Of a DNA stretch of 64,000 nucleotides, positions 44,899 to 56,059 are shown in pieces. A model generated the notes under the pieces. That model did no database searches, was not told the origin of the DNA, and saw only the letters and a list, made by a program, of their open reading frames with translations. Source of the stretch: Megalonaias nervosa (taxonomy: Eukaryota > Mollusca > Bivalvia > Unionida > Unionidae). Made by a program: the position numbers and the translations under genes. The DNA is taken from positions 62,001 through 126,000 of the forward strand of contig JAECUM010001904.1 of assembly GCA_016617855.1 (NCBI GenBank), written 5' to 3'. Within the stretch, counting starts at the first letter, position 1. Each line of letters starts with the position of its first letter.

Positions 44899-47800
44899 TT
44901 AGATAAAATTACTTGCATAATGTCCAAGCGCTAGTGTGCTAATTCCGTCCCTGCAATATCTTTTATCATCAAAATCACTTAATCCCCGTTTTATAATTGT
45001 ATTCGTTTCAAGTTTATGATGATTTGTTCTGATAACATTTGTTTTGATAAAACTGACACTATTGTTTAGCGCTGCTTTAAAATCGTCAAAATTCATCATC
45101 TTTGTCACATATCCTCGAGGAATACCTTTTGCTTTTTTGTAAGCTTAATGTCATCTAATATGGCGCAAACATAAACTCATCTTTCATTTCAACAATAACA
45201 TTTTTATTCGAATTATCTTGAAATCCACTATGTGCTGGATAATCAGATAAATCGAACAGATTTTTATTATTGTAAATATCCTGATAGACATCTTCACATT
45301 TTATATTATAAACTAGCGAATCTGTATCAGTAAATAGCAACTCCGAATCTGGCCACTGATTTTTGGTAAAATTATAGTGAAAATCATACATCAGCCACTT
45401 TGATATATCAAGTACAGCTGCATCAACATAAATCGGTTTATTTAACTTTAAATTTGTCTTTCGTCGTTGTATTGCAACAAGATTTTCATTAAATATTTTC
45501 ATACTAACAAAGCCATCATCGTTAACTAATTTATTTCTACGACTTATATCAATAACAATTTCGATAGAAACTCTTTTTCTAATGTTTTTCATTGTCTTTC
45601 CAAACACCGAGTTGTTCATTAACTTGAGAAAGTTTTTCTCAAATTCGGTTTTAGCCACAGCACGACGTTTCGTATATAAGTCAATATAATTTGCCATCCA
45701 CCTCGACTAATTAAACTTTAGCACGCGATGGACTTTAATCAGAATTAGTCCAACATCTACTGCTTGTTTTAAAGTTTTGTAATGCATAACGTAATTTCTT
45801 TTATTTAACAAATTTGGAACTAACTTATTAACAATCGAATTGTTTGCTGTTGTCATGGTTCGTTGTTCAGGCGATAATAAACTATAGTCGATTATGATTG
45901 ACTCTGCACAAAACGGATAATCGTTATGTAGATCATGTAATGAACTAGGATAATCTAGATCAACTTCAACAAAATATGAAATATCGGAAAAATCATGATT
46001 AATTTGTCTAGGTAAATCTTTTTCAGTTTCTTTAAGAAATTGATCTGGAATTATCCAATCAAATCCACTACACGGCATTGATTCCGACATCGCATAGCCA
46101 TGCAAATTATGAGAGACCAGATAAATAATATGATTAGATGGGAGATTTTTATCATAATTTTTCAGATATTTGTTATTAGCTACTGCATATTTTTTTGTTG
46201 TAACGCTAATTCCGCCTCTGATACCTTCTTCAATAAAGATAAACATATTGACATCTGTTAAGAGATCTAATTCTATTTTGCTTGTTTTTAGTAGAGCGTC
46301 CCATGACAATCCTGGGGAGGAATAATACCAACAGGGGTATAGTCCATAATTGCTGTAGCTTACCCGACGAAAACTCTCAAAAAACATCTGCTAGCAATAA
46401 AACATCTGTTTTCAAATATAGATCATGATAATCACCAAATGTTTTACAACTAAATTTATTCCAAATACCTTGTGCATATTTGTATTCGTCATCTGTGATA
46501 TCTTCATTTTTGAGTTGCGAGTAAAATATATCTTTATCGGGAAGAGAAGTTTCATCAAATCTGCTCCAATCATCGAGATATTCGTAAGGAAAGATACATT
46601 TTTTTTTTGTCAAATTGATGTAGTTTTCACCTAAGCAACTTTTTAGGTTAGCGAAATTGCTACCAGCTTTTACAGCATTTTCTACAAGATCTTCTAATGA
46701 TACTAATGTAAATTGCAGACTGTCAATAAAACGTAATTTACCGAGCGTCACCGACATATACTTTTCAAAATTATGTGGAATACATTTTATCACGTTATTT
46801 AATTTTAGTTTAGCTTTAATATTTTCATCATCAAAAGCGTCTACAATGATATGACTGTCATAGTCACGAAAGTTATGTAAAACTACAGGAATAAAATCTG
46901 GAGCATGACATTTTACATTGCAACTGTTATGAGCTGCTGCACGATATTATCCGGTCAAATGGCAATGATCTCGCACCTTATCACAGACTCCGTTGGAGTC
47001 TTCCAACAACTTTTCACAAATATGACAATTAACTGCCTCATCAAAATCGAGTTGTTGGTTAGACGTTATTTTCATCGGAGCTGTTTTAAATAATCTGTTA
47101 TAAATTTTATTAACTTCGTCTATTACATTTTTTAATAGCCATACGGCAGGATTTTCACCTCTATATAACTTTATCGGAGTTGCAAATTTATCGCTGGCGC
47201 AACAGATTACTTTATAAGCTACTCCGCAAGGAATATGCTGTTGTATTTTTCTGGTACATGATTTATTCCGATTATTTTCTGCTCCAACCACAGGAACGAG
47301 TAAACACTCGAAATCAGCGTAAATAACAAAAGGAATATTTAGTTTACGATCATAATTTTTAAATTTTAATATTTTTTTCTTTTTCGCTAGGCATACTTAT
47401 TCTTTGAACGTTGACACAGTATTTGAGATGCTCCTGCAGTCTTCCATCGCTAGAAAAACCTTGTAAACAACGGTAGCAGAAATATTTTTTATTTTTATTT
47501 TTACTGTGCTGTCTGCCAACTAGGCCGTTGAAGGTTTTTATCCAACAATAATGTCCCCGATAAAATAATACATTTATTGTATTTTGTGTAGCATTTTCTG
47601 AGATATATCTCGGGTAAACGTTTTCTTTCTCATCTAGTCCGAAAATATTTACTGATATACTGTTTTGTTTTTCAAACTTTGGCATATGATTTTCTGCTGC
47701 TGGAAAAGTTATTCCTAAAAAATTTAGTTTGTCTTTGTATGGCAAATACTTTTCAATTCTGCCGGGTTGATCACACTGACGATGTTTTGCAGATAAAATT

Positions 47801-48366
47801 GACCATTGAAAACATTTGTCATCGTTGTTTTTGACATTTATACAGGATTTTTTGTTTTTAATTTTTTGAGGGAGATCGACGTACAAACTACCGCGAAGTA
47901 CGTTATATTTTGATGTGTGAAATACAACTTCTTTTATCATTTCAAATTTCCAACCTGATCCTGATGAAGTAAATTCTTCTAATTTTTTGTTTATTTCTTG
48001 ATGTATTTCATCGGCGACCATGGCAATGTTTGTTCCAGTTAATATTTTTCTTGATTTTGCTGTTAAATATGGTTCCGAAATTTCGCTGGCAAAACTTTTT
48101 GTTTCAAAACTTACATCAAGTATATCTTCAACTGCGTGTAACTTTGGTAAAATCGTATGATATTGGACTATAAGTTTGATACTTTTATGAGCCGCAAGTT
48201 CTTGAGCAATAACAGGTTGTAAAAGATGAAATAAATTTGTGGAATTAAAATTTGCTACAATTTTTTGATCATCAAGTTTGTAACTGTTATCGTAACCAGA
48301 AAATGCTGAAGCAATTTTTTCTGATTTGATAATGTTCATTTTAGCAATATCTCGGAATTTTAACAT
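44899..48366 (-). pseudogene. Protein-primed family B DNA polymerase (copy C)
   Basis: The best-preserved polymerase in the window: the first 335 residues are open (MLKFRDIAKMN...). Exonuclease motif I lies near 47300, the embedded endonuclease-VII-like block CHICEKLL...VRDHCHLTG near 46970-47040, HNFRDYDSHI near 46870, and YHDLYLKTD near 46420. Motif B is KLMNNSVFG and motif C is LFTDTDSLVY near 45330, intact. Breaks are a frameshift near 47355, a stop after HLTG, a one-base gain after LLADVF near 46385, breaks in the motif A region and a deletion after DEFMFAPY. A TATATATAATG box precedes the start. It would replicate the element from a protein primer. Confidence 0.92.
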
Positions 48367-48445
48367 TATATATATAGTAATATTTTCTATTTAATTGAAT
48401 TTTTTTAAGATTTCTAATTAGAGATATGAAAAACCGTATAGTATA
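48367..48445. promoter_or_regulatory. Divergent start region, polymerase and endonuclease-like genes
   Basis: 79 bp, strongly AT-rich. TATATATAATG abuts the polymerase start and TATAGTATAATG the other. Copy B has the same divergent pair (29645-29747). Confidence 0.45.
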
Positions 48446-49341
48446 ATGACAGAAATTTTGAGATGTCTGAGATTGAGAGCGGAAGAGCAAGAATTTTATC
48501 ATGTACATCCAAAGTACAATTTATATGCAGCAAATATGTTAGGTTCTGTAATCAATATAGAAGCTAAAAAATCTGTTTGCATATCAACACCAGCTGGTGT
48601 ATTAATTTCAGTAAAAGGCGATGATACAGAAAGAATTGAAATGCTTAGAAAAGATTTTATTTATACTTTGTTTCGCGACGATATTCCAGAAGGACAACGA
48701 GTATACAGAGTAAATAGCGCAATTGCTGATGATAATATTGAAAATTTAGCATTACAAAATGAATTTCAACTTCATCCAGTATTTGATCTATATGAGGCAA
48801 ATGATAAGGGAATTATTAGGTATATAAGAACAAAAAAAGTTATTGGTTGCTATGTTGCTATGTTGCTATAGGGTTTAACGCCATTTTTCAGCACAAGATA
48901 GGCTATACATGGCGGCCAGTATTGGAAATTTACACGATACTGGTTATTTACGAGTAGTAGTACGTGGCATAAAAACTAACCAAGTTAATTATATGTCACA
49001 TCGTTTTGTCTTTGAAACTTTTAACGGACTAATACCTAATGTTCTAGTTGCTGATAATAAAAATGGTATTAAAACAGATTATCGTTTCGAAATTTTAGAT
49101 GTGGTTACGCAAAAAGAAAATACTAGAAGAGGAATTAGTGGTTTTAATAATTTTAAAAATCCGGGTAAACAAATAATTTTAATAAATCTTGAAACTTATG
49201 AAGAAATAAAATTTAAATCAATAACAGCTGCTGCAAAATATCATACAATTAATCCAAGTAAAAGGAGTAGCTGATGGTGAAAGAAAATCAGCAACGTCAA
49301 TGTTGACATTTGATAGATTTAGTTTTAAATACGATAACTAA
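48446..49341 (+). pseudogene. NUMOD/HNH endonuclease-like protein (copy C), SINE-interrupted
   Basis: N-terminal blocks match copy B (HVHPKYNLYAANMLGSVI, LRKDFIYTLF). The frame then enters a 73-bp SINE fragment and resumes with NLHDTGYLRVVVRG, SHRFVFETFNG, a VADNKNGIK segment lacking the DHID histidine, TQKEN and the NUMOD1-like YEEIKFKSITAAAKYH. One more frameshift near 49260 precedes the end (FKYDN). It is probably a homing-endonuclease relative. Both copies deviate at the same catalytic position, with different residues. Confidence 0.65.
48847..48919 (-). mobile_element. 5'-truncated SINE fragment inside copy C
   Basis: 73 bp with a (GTTGCTAT)n tail and the motif GGCTATACATGGCGGCCAGT shared with the SINE at 35131-35370. 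It is flanked by TATTGG at 48841-48846 and 48920-48925. The uninterrupted gene in copy B confirms the insertion. Confidence 0.85.
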
Positions 49342-49606
49342 TGATATTTTCTATATCATTTTGAGTAAGACAATTGTGACTAAATTCCATAACATCGTCG
49401 CGATTAAATCGTAATGTCATCATTTTATTTGTATCGAGTTTTATTTTCTCTGCCGCTGTTAATAAAAATTTATCAGATTCGCCTAATGTTATCATAACAT
49501 CAACAAAATAAAAACTATGTCCCAACAAACAATTTCGAATTGCCTCGGCTAATTCTTTGTGATTTAATATATTACCTCTTTGATGATACTTTATTTCTAC
49601 GAACAT
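49325..49606 (-). CDS. Conserved 93-residue protein of unknown function (copy C)
   Basis: Same length as its copy B homologue (28588-28869) and fully open. The start is MFVEIKYHQRGN, with ELAEAIRNCLLGHS, FLLTAAEK and SHNCLTQNDIENI. It overlaps the end of the endonuclease-like gene by 17 bp, convergently. Because both copies are open while flanking genes are not, this is a good candidate for a gene kept under selection until recently. Function unknown. Confidence 0.6.
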   Translation of the reverse strand: MFVEIKYHQRGNILNHKELAEAIRNCLLGHSFYFVDVMITLGESDKFLLTAAEKIKLDTNKMMTLRFNRDDVMEFSHNCLTQNDIENIISYRI

Positions 49607-49644
49607 CTTATTATTTATTAATTAGACAAAAGATTATTATAATA

Positions 49645-50148
49645 ATGAACTTAATTGAGAGACAGGCTAAACTATATTCGGGAGATTTTGTTTCAGTTTC
49701 AAATTTTACGTTAGAAAATATTACTAATGACAGATTCGCTGGTTATACTGAAAATGATATTTTGCATAACTATGAAGAAGGAGATGATGTTGTTGTTAGT
49801 AAAAAAAAAAATTAAGCAGACCAAGAACTGGACGATATGATGTTAAGTACCATATTGCTAAAAAATAATAAAATTTAATTTTACTATCACAGAGCATCAA
49901 ATATTTTGGCAACTTATAAAACCCTTTTTAAACGTAAAAATAACTGGACAACAAAGAAATATAAAATACGATTTTATTTTTGTTAAAATATTTAATTTAA
50001 TGCCAGTTGATGAGGCAAGAAAATTACATTTAATTTCTCTGTGTAAACCAGTAAAATGTAAATCCGTACTAATAAAATACGAAGAAAGCTACATTAATAT
50101 TATTCGATCGCAGTCGATGAAATCGACCGAGTTGGTATACAACTATTA
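49645..50148 (+). pseudogene. Hypothetical protein, tail-to-tail with integrase (copy C)
   Basis: This is the homologue of 28032-28549. The start MNLIERQAKLYSGD precedes an acidic YEEGDD segment, then a slip in an A run near 49801-49812 and further slips. The C-terminal blocks SLCKPVKCKSVLIKYEE and QSMKSTELVYNY are recognisable. It overlaps the integrase 3' end by 49 bp on the opposite strand, as in copy B. Confidence 0.5.
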
Positions 50149-51008
50149 AATTTATCTCCATACCCACGCCATTTGACTAAACTTTTGTTGCCGCGCTTTT
50201 TAATAACTTTTTCAATAACAAAAAAATCTTGTTCTGTTTTCAGAAGTTCATGCTCGTAAAACCTGCCAGTGATAGGTTCTCCTAATAAATATTTCAACGA
50301 GTATGTAACTGGTATTGTTAAAAGTACTTTATCAACAACAAATACTTCTTCACTCCAGTTATGAGTATATCCTTTTTTACATGTTTTTTTTTAATCAAAG
50401 AAATTCTAATTTGATCACCAACTTTAAATTTATGTCTGCGGTACATGTTTTCGTTTGCTAATATTGGATTTGCAATCGCGTCGTTTGGCGACATTTTTCT
50501 TTTGCCTAGCGAAATGGATCTGTGTTTCGTGTTATTATACTCGGCAACAATTTTTTGTAAATTGTCAATATATTTATTCATATTTTTAGCTGTCAAATAC
50601 TTGTGGATTTTTTTGTTGAGCGTGCGATTAAATCGCTCGACGACAACACTTTTTCCCTCATTTCCTGTAACATATTTTTTAATGTTATTTTGCTCCAAAA
50701 ACTGTTCAAATTTTTTATTAAAAGATTCTGCTCATTGATCAGTCCAGATTCTATTCGGTTTTCTTTCCCTGTTAACAATAATTTGTTTTAGCGCGTCAGT
50801 CATCGATGTCCCTGTTTTATCCGAAACGGGTATACTAAACGCGTATTTGCCAAAAACATCTACAACATTAAAAAGATATCTCTTTGGAGCGCCATCAGCG
50901 CCAACGTTAAACTGAGCTAGATTTGAGATATCAACTAAATATATTGCCCAGACGTCATCAACGGCATTTGCGACAACATTACGTCGCGGAAACGTTTTTT
51001 TTTTTAGG
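50100..51008 (-). pseudogene. Retroviral-type integrase with chromodomain (copy C)
   Basis: The catalytic Asp-Asp-Glu set is readable: AIYLVDISN, RIWTDQ and VVVERFNRT. A TGA follows WTDQ, where copy B has a glycine-side codon, and an A run at 50996-51005 shifts the frame just after the HKP motif that opens the domain. The C-terminal tail VIEKVIKKRGNKSLVKWRGYG with KFNSCIP is a better chromodomain match than in copy B. Such tails may direct integration to chromatin marks (known for chromodomain integrases; inferred here). Confidence 0.88.
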
Positions 51009-51498
51009 TTTATGTAGCTCTAAGGCAAGATTATCATATGATTCTTTTTTACCGAGTCCTAATTTATATTTTGCTCCAATAAAACCCTGGACCAGCCTTC
51101 GGTCAACACGTTCTCGCATATTTACAGGTTTCATATCACGAAGTTCGTCTAACATTACTTTATCGCAACAGTGTTTATTTTCTTCGCTGTCTGGAAGTTC
51201 AATTTCTCTGTAGCAGATATCATGACACATTGCTATTGCATCAACTTGATTCTAAGGCTCTTGTCCTGGTAGCGGATTATCGTTTTCGTCAAGTTGTTTA
51301 TCAAGAGGATTATACGGTCCAGTATATATATGACCTGGCAATGTCCAACCGCCTTTTGGTTTCGGCAATTTTCCAATAAATTTTATGTATATCTATACCT
51401 GTTCCAATTATTTCTCTGTTGTTGCATTTCTGACAATATGTAACAATTTTATTTTGCTCGAGACATAAATCTCTATCGCAATCGCACTCGCATGTCAT
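51009..51498 (-). pseudogene. Phospholipase A2-like module leading into integrase (copy C)
   Basis: Cysteine-rich start (MTCECDCDRDLC) followed by a slip near 51380, the YTGPYNPLDKQL loop motif, a TAG, and then an open frame from the catalytic MCHDICYREIE region through MRERVDRRLVQGFIGAKYKL to LELHKPKKK. The last motif is the usual beginning of Polinton integrase cores, so the two modules share one frame here. See the finding on this fusion. Confidence 0.7.
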
Positions 51499-51539
51499 TA
51501 TTTATTTTATAACTGACACATTTTTCAGATAATATTGTT

Positions 51540-51711
51540 TCAGTCGTCTACTAAAATAATTTCTGGATAACCTGCTCCGGACAACTTTGTTTGTGGTAAA
51601 AACATGCTTTTTCTTTTTTAACAGATTGCACAAATACTTTTCAGCATTATTCTATTATTTTTTGTTTTTTCTGTTTTTTCATCTTTATTTTCTGTTTTAG
51701 TTTTACACTTG
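51540..51711 (-). pseudogene. Zinc-ribbon protein remnant (copy C)
   Basis: The N-terminus with the first knuckle is deleted. KTKTENKDEKTEK, CAIC and the EIILVDD end remain, with TAA directly after the second CxxC. Confidence 0.55.
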
Positions 51712-51724
51712 TATATCAGTGAGT

Positions 51725-52177
51725 TTAGATAAAATTTAATGCAATCTCATCATTAGCGTGAGAAGGATGTTTGTCAAATTGCAAAATAAACTTTAAAAAT
51801 TCTGGATTTTCGGTCATCTGTTTAATAAACATTACGCAATAATATCCACAGCAGAAGTTCCAACTGGTTGAATTTGAACAGAGGAATAATTTATTATTTT
51901 CGCAAGAGACTTCATATCTGGAGATTTTGTCTCTTGAAATCTACTCATATATTTTTTTACTGCGTCACTTGGTGGAATTCCGAACGAGTCAGAATAATTG
52001 TTATCAAAAACAGCTATCCAATGTGTACCAGATCCGACATTAAAATCTTGTATATCTATAACGCATGAACCTAGGGTCTCTGGAATCGCCATAAGTTCAT
52101 CTTTAGAATAAACTCCACTAAAATTTTACTTTTTTTAGTTTATCAAGTATTTAAAAATTACTTAACGCAGACTTCAT
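51725..52177 (-). pseudogene. Adenain-like maturation protease (copy C)
   Basis: The start MKSALSNF overlaps the pX-like gene and shifts frame at once near 52150. From 52092 the frame is open with DIQDFN, histidine in GTHWIAVFDNN and SDSFGIPPSD. A single lost T at the codon of the catalytic cysteine (near 51854) puts the ACGYYC motif out of phase. The residual C-terminus matches copy A (DFLKFILQFDK-like text). Confidence 0.85.
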
Positions 52178-52380
52178 CTCCTTGTTCTTGGCAACATTAG
52201 TCCTCGCCCTACTCCTAACAGATTTGGCAATAGATTTCCAGCCAATCCCGCTAGTAACGGGGCTATTGGAATAAATCCACCTTTTCTCTTCGGTTGTGTC
52301 TTTTTTTTCGTCGGTGTCTTTCTCTTTGCTGTTGTCGTTCTTTTTTTTTTTTTCGTCTGGGCATTACATTTATCAGTCAC
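52174..52380 (-). CDS. Basic pX-like core protein (copy C)
   Basis: Open frame of 68 residues: a Lys/Thr/Arg-rich N-terminus with a KKKK run, KGGFIPIAPLLAGLAG and the hydrophobic core NLLPNLLGVGRG. The start is uncertain because an A run separates the first ATG choices (52380 and a slightly later out-of-frame one). The last codons overlap the protease start. Confidence 0.55.
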   Translation of the reverse strand: MTDKCNAQTKKKKRTTTAKRKTPTKKKTQPKRKGGFIPIAPLLAGLAGNLLPNLLGVGRGLMLPRTRR

Positions 52381-52433
52381 ATAAAATTAAACTTGCAAAA
52401 TTGTTACCATCGACATTCATACCAAACATTAAA

Positions 52434-52827
52434 CTAAACGAAAATTTTCTTTATTCCATGACCTTCACCTGCCTTTTTCGTTGCGCCAGATATTGATCCA
52501 GACGCTGCTGCTAATCCTTATGTACCAAGTACTGGCAAAATTTTAGGTATTAATGTTCTGGCCATTACATATAGTGCCGGACCGAAGAAACCACTTTTTT
52601 TTTGACATTGCAGTCATTTGTGCAGCACTTAAATTTAAAACAAAAGGTTTTTTGCGATCGTATTTATTTACTTGTCTTTTGGTTAACATTAATTTTGTTA
52701 AAGTATCTAAAACACCTGCGGCAGGGTTGACCTTTAATGATACTTGCCTTTTCTTTGCAACAGCAGGTGCTAATTTTTTAACTTGACCATCTGTCAAATA
52801 TATGTCTTTTACAATATATTTTGTCAT
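52434..52827 (-). pseudogene. Small amphipathic virion-type protein (copy C)
   Basis: Starts MTKYIVKDIYLTDGQ and includes the lysine-rich middle lost in copy B (QVNKYDRKKPFVLNLSAAQ). Near 52600 a T run shifts the frame, cutting off the glycine-rich C-terminal half that ends GIKKIFV at 52434. Confidence 0.6.
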
Positions 52828-52847
52828 CTTATTATTAAAGTTACAGA

Positions 52848-54049
52848 TTAAACTTGTACCGACATTTTACTTCCAACAAAATCAATCGTAATAGTTCTGT
52901 CGCTGATCACTAACGCATACACGTACAACTGAGCTGCTGGAGCTCCTAATGTCCACGTAATTTCAATATCAGCAGTTGAAATTACATCTCTTTCATTTTG
53001 TTTACTAACATCAAAATAAAATATCGGATAAAGTGTACGAAATTCCTCTACTGATATCTGAGATCCGTCTCCAACGTCCTGATATTTTTGCAATGCGTCC
53101 ATAAGATACATGTAAGGTCGAGTAATATTTTTATTAGCGTCATCTGCAAAATTACATTCTGTCGCTCGCTCCGGATATTGCTTTGAATTTATTCTAGCAT
53201 ATATTCGTCTAACATCAGCATTATCAAATATCGCATTATTTTGTTGTTGGTTAATACGTCGCGCTTGTTGCTGAAATACAACAAATGTTTCCCGTGGTTT
53301 TTGTTCATTTGACGTTGTTGTGAGTCGCCATGTGTAGTCAGTGGTATTAGGAACTGCTGTTTGATATATTTTATGTTGCTGAAAATAAATCTTCTTTGTG
53401 TGGTTTTTAAGAATATCATCTTATTCGAGCGATTTTGAAACTGTCGGCGTTATTCGTGATATCCACAGCGCAAGTTTGTTTATGAAAAATTGTAAATTAT
53501 TTCCAGCATTTCTAAACAGGCAGTCGTTTTGTTCTGATCGATCTAAAATAAGCGTATGTTTAACTCCACAAATTACTTTATTGTAGTCCTTGCAAAAGCC
53601 ATATATTGTACTTAGTGGCAGCATCATTGTAATTTGCCGTGATACTGCTGCAAGTTTCCTTCTTTTAGAATAACCTTCATTGTAACGTGCACTTTTAAAA
53701 CCTACTATATTATTGTTAACTATAGCTAACATTGCAGCTCCATCAGCTGCTGCTCCTGTTGGTGTTATACCAAGATTATCACTAGCTGCAATAAGTGAGA
53801 CTCTTGTAGCGTCTGCATTAGCATCTGCAGCTGGTGCGGCTATACCAAGAAAACCAGCATAAACAATAAGAAAATCTCTCACATTTAAAGCACTTGCAGC
53901 AGTATCAACTCCAGCAACAACTGCTGTCCTTGGAATAAATTCTACAGATCCAATACCTCCAGTTCCAGTATCGTTAAACCACATCATATTAGTTGCAGTT
54001 GATTTGGAGTAATCATCGGAAAACGAAATAATATTTAAGATTGTACTTG
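52848..54049 (-). pseudogene. Major capsid protein, N-terminally deleted (copy C)
   Basis: Retains the family body from STILNIISFSDDYSKS onward, the Ala-rich region, FGFCKDYNKV and the full C-terminal part (YMYLMDALQKYQD, TADIEITWTLG, VYALVISDR). The first 110 or so codons are missing; an A run at 54050-54062 joins the body to the tail of the pVI-like gene. Stops occur near 53420 and 53160. The N-terminal residues of the current open frame are derived from the junction and are not capsid sequence. Confidence 0.8.
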
Positions 54050-54061
54050 CAAAAAAAAAAA

Positions 54062-54252
54062 AATTTGTTGTTGTTATCATTGCGCGTTGAGTTTCTTTTG
54101 TTGGTGCGATTTCTGAAATAGCTTGTTTGATTGTCGGTCTTTATATTTTATCAGCTATTTTTTGTCCCACAGCAGTTCCAGCAGCAGATGCAGATCCAGT
54201 TGCAAACGCTTTTGATCCATCAAGTGCAATTGGTGCAACTTTATGAGCTATT
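54062..54252 (-). pseudogene. pVI-like protein remnant (copy C)
   Basis: Only the middle and the QRAM(I)TTT region remain, with both ends deleted: one into the major capsid gene, the other into the penton gene near 54250. Confidence 0.5.
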
Positions 54253-54912
54253 TGATTTTCAACGTTTAACGGATAATAAATAACCTGACGTGGACTGATT
54301 TGCATAAGAGATCCCGATGGAATGTCTGGTGAAAATCTATATCGTTTGTCCTTTACTACCTAAACCTGAGTAAGATCCAGATGCAATAGAGCAATTTACC
54401 AATATTGCGTTTACATCAGTTATATTTACTGGCAGTTGACCGTCATACCTTTCGGGATTATCACGTTCAAGAGCAGGATATACATAATTATACAGTCCTA
54501 TTAGTGGTGCGATACTTGTTTGCGATACAAGACTAATTGTTATATCTTTTAATTTCATTCTAGCGCGTAACGAATTATAATTTGGTGTAAGCTCAAAATT
54601 ATCAGCTATAGCTATATTTTTTGTTATAAGTTCTTTTATTATTTTATTTAGATCAGTGATATTATAAGCTCCTTGAGGAATTTTAATTGTTTTCCACGTG
54701 ACAAATGGTGAAGTACGTATAGGAATAGTAAATTCAAATTCATCGTTAATCCCACTTTTTACATTAGCCATAGAATGCCAACACGTACAGGAAATTAGTC
54801 CAATTTCATATTGCTTTTCACGATCTAGTTCTATTGTCGGAATATACTTTACATACAAATTTGCGCTATCTTTATCAGATTGGCTAGAGTCTAGTAATAA
54901 TGTTGCTGACAT
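54253..54912 (-). pseudogene. Penton-like minor capsid protein, C-terminally truncated (copy C)
   Basis: Open for 191 residues from MSATLLLDSSQSDKDSAN with all family blocks (WHSMANV, IPQGAYNITDLNKII, LPVNITDVN). A frame slip near 54335 is followed by a truncated tail ending in SPRQVIYY-like text and the deletion junction at about 54250. It is the most complete penton frame of the three copies. Confidence 0.75.
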
Positions 54913-54934
54913 TTATTATTATATATTTATAAAA

Positions 54935-56024
54935 TTAAATCGCCGCGATTAAATCGCGATGTAAAGTTTCGTATTTGTCAGATGTTAATAAATTTTCCGA
55001 TCTCAAATTATCAAGTATGTCAATAATTTCATTGTCAATTTCAGTACCAAAATGTCCAGCTTCTTTTGATGATATCAACAGCATTAATCTGCCAATCATT
55101 TCAGTAAATGATGAAAATAGTCTAACTCCTTCTCCAGTTCTTTCTTCTCTATATATTTTTAATCGACGTTTATCTTCGTCAAGAACTTTCCTTCTAAAAT
55201 CCCACCTCCTACCAAAAGGTTTTGTTCTATTGTTAAGTGCTGTAATTGAAACGAGTTCAGCAATAATACCATTTCTAATTCTATTATAAAGTGGGTTCAT
55301 CTCTTCCTCTTCATCTTCGTTTAATTCATCATCAGCAACAGGACCGTCTTTTATTTTAGGATTTAAAATATTAAAAAGTTCGTTGTATGTATCTTGTTCC
55401 CACTAAGATCTTTTATATTATTTTTCACTAAAAATGTATCATATTCATCCTTTGTTATCTTATTATTTGCCATTTTTCTATAGCATTGTCTTTGATCTTC
55501 AACGTCCATAAGCCCTAACGTCAACTCTCCGACTCTTTCTTGGTCCTTTTCAACATCCTCTACTTTTTCTGATAAATTTGTTAAAATATGTTCAATCTCC
55601 CGTGTGGTTAAACCTGCTAGTCTTTGTTGAAGCGCTAGTAGGTCATTTATTAGCCGATCTATTTCAGCTTGTCTTGCAACCGGATCAGCGATATTCGCTG
55701 CAAATGCCTCAGCTAATCTTCTTTCTTCTTCTTCAGATCTCTCAATAATTTTTCCAGCAGCCGCTTCTTGTTGTTGTTTGATTAATCCTACTAAACCTTT
55801 TTCTTGTCTTTTTTTAAATTCTTTTTCTGATAGTAGACCAGTTTCAGGTTGTTTTCCAAGTAATGCTTCAGTAACTGGTTTGAGAACGGCTGCTGCTGTT
55901 TCTGCTGCAAACACTTGACCACGTCGTGCTTGTTGGATCATCTGCCTAAGTTCAGCTTTAGATTTAACAAGTGTTTTTTTTTTAGATTTTCTATATGTTT
56001 TCTGTACTTTCCTTGTCTTTCCAT
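54935..56024 (-). pseudogene. Charged coiled-coil protein (copy C)
   Basis: Two large open pieces. The first (55363-55941) starts after a slip in an A run and contains RQMIQQARRGQ, ALLGKQPETG, an EEEERRLAEAFAANIADPVARQ helix and heptad-like DLLALQQRLAGL. The second (54935-55300) has RNGIIAEL, KRRLKIYREER and a Leu/Ile-rich NEIIDILDNLRSENLL end. This copy gives the clearest view of the helical character of the protein. Its function is not known. Confidence 0.6.
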
Positions 56025-56059
56025 TAATTATATATTAAATTTTATCAAACTAACAAAAA

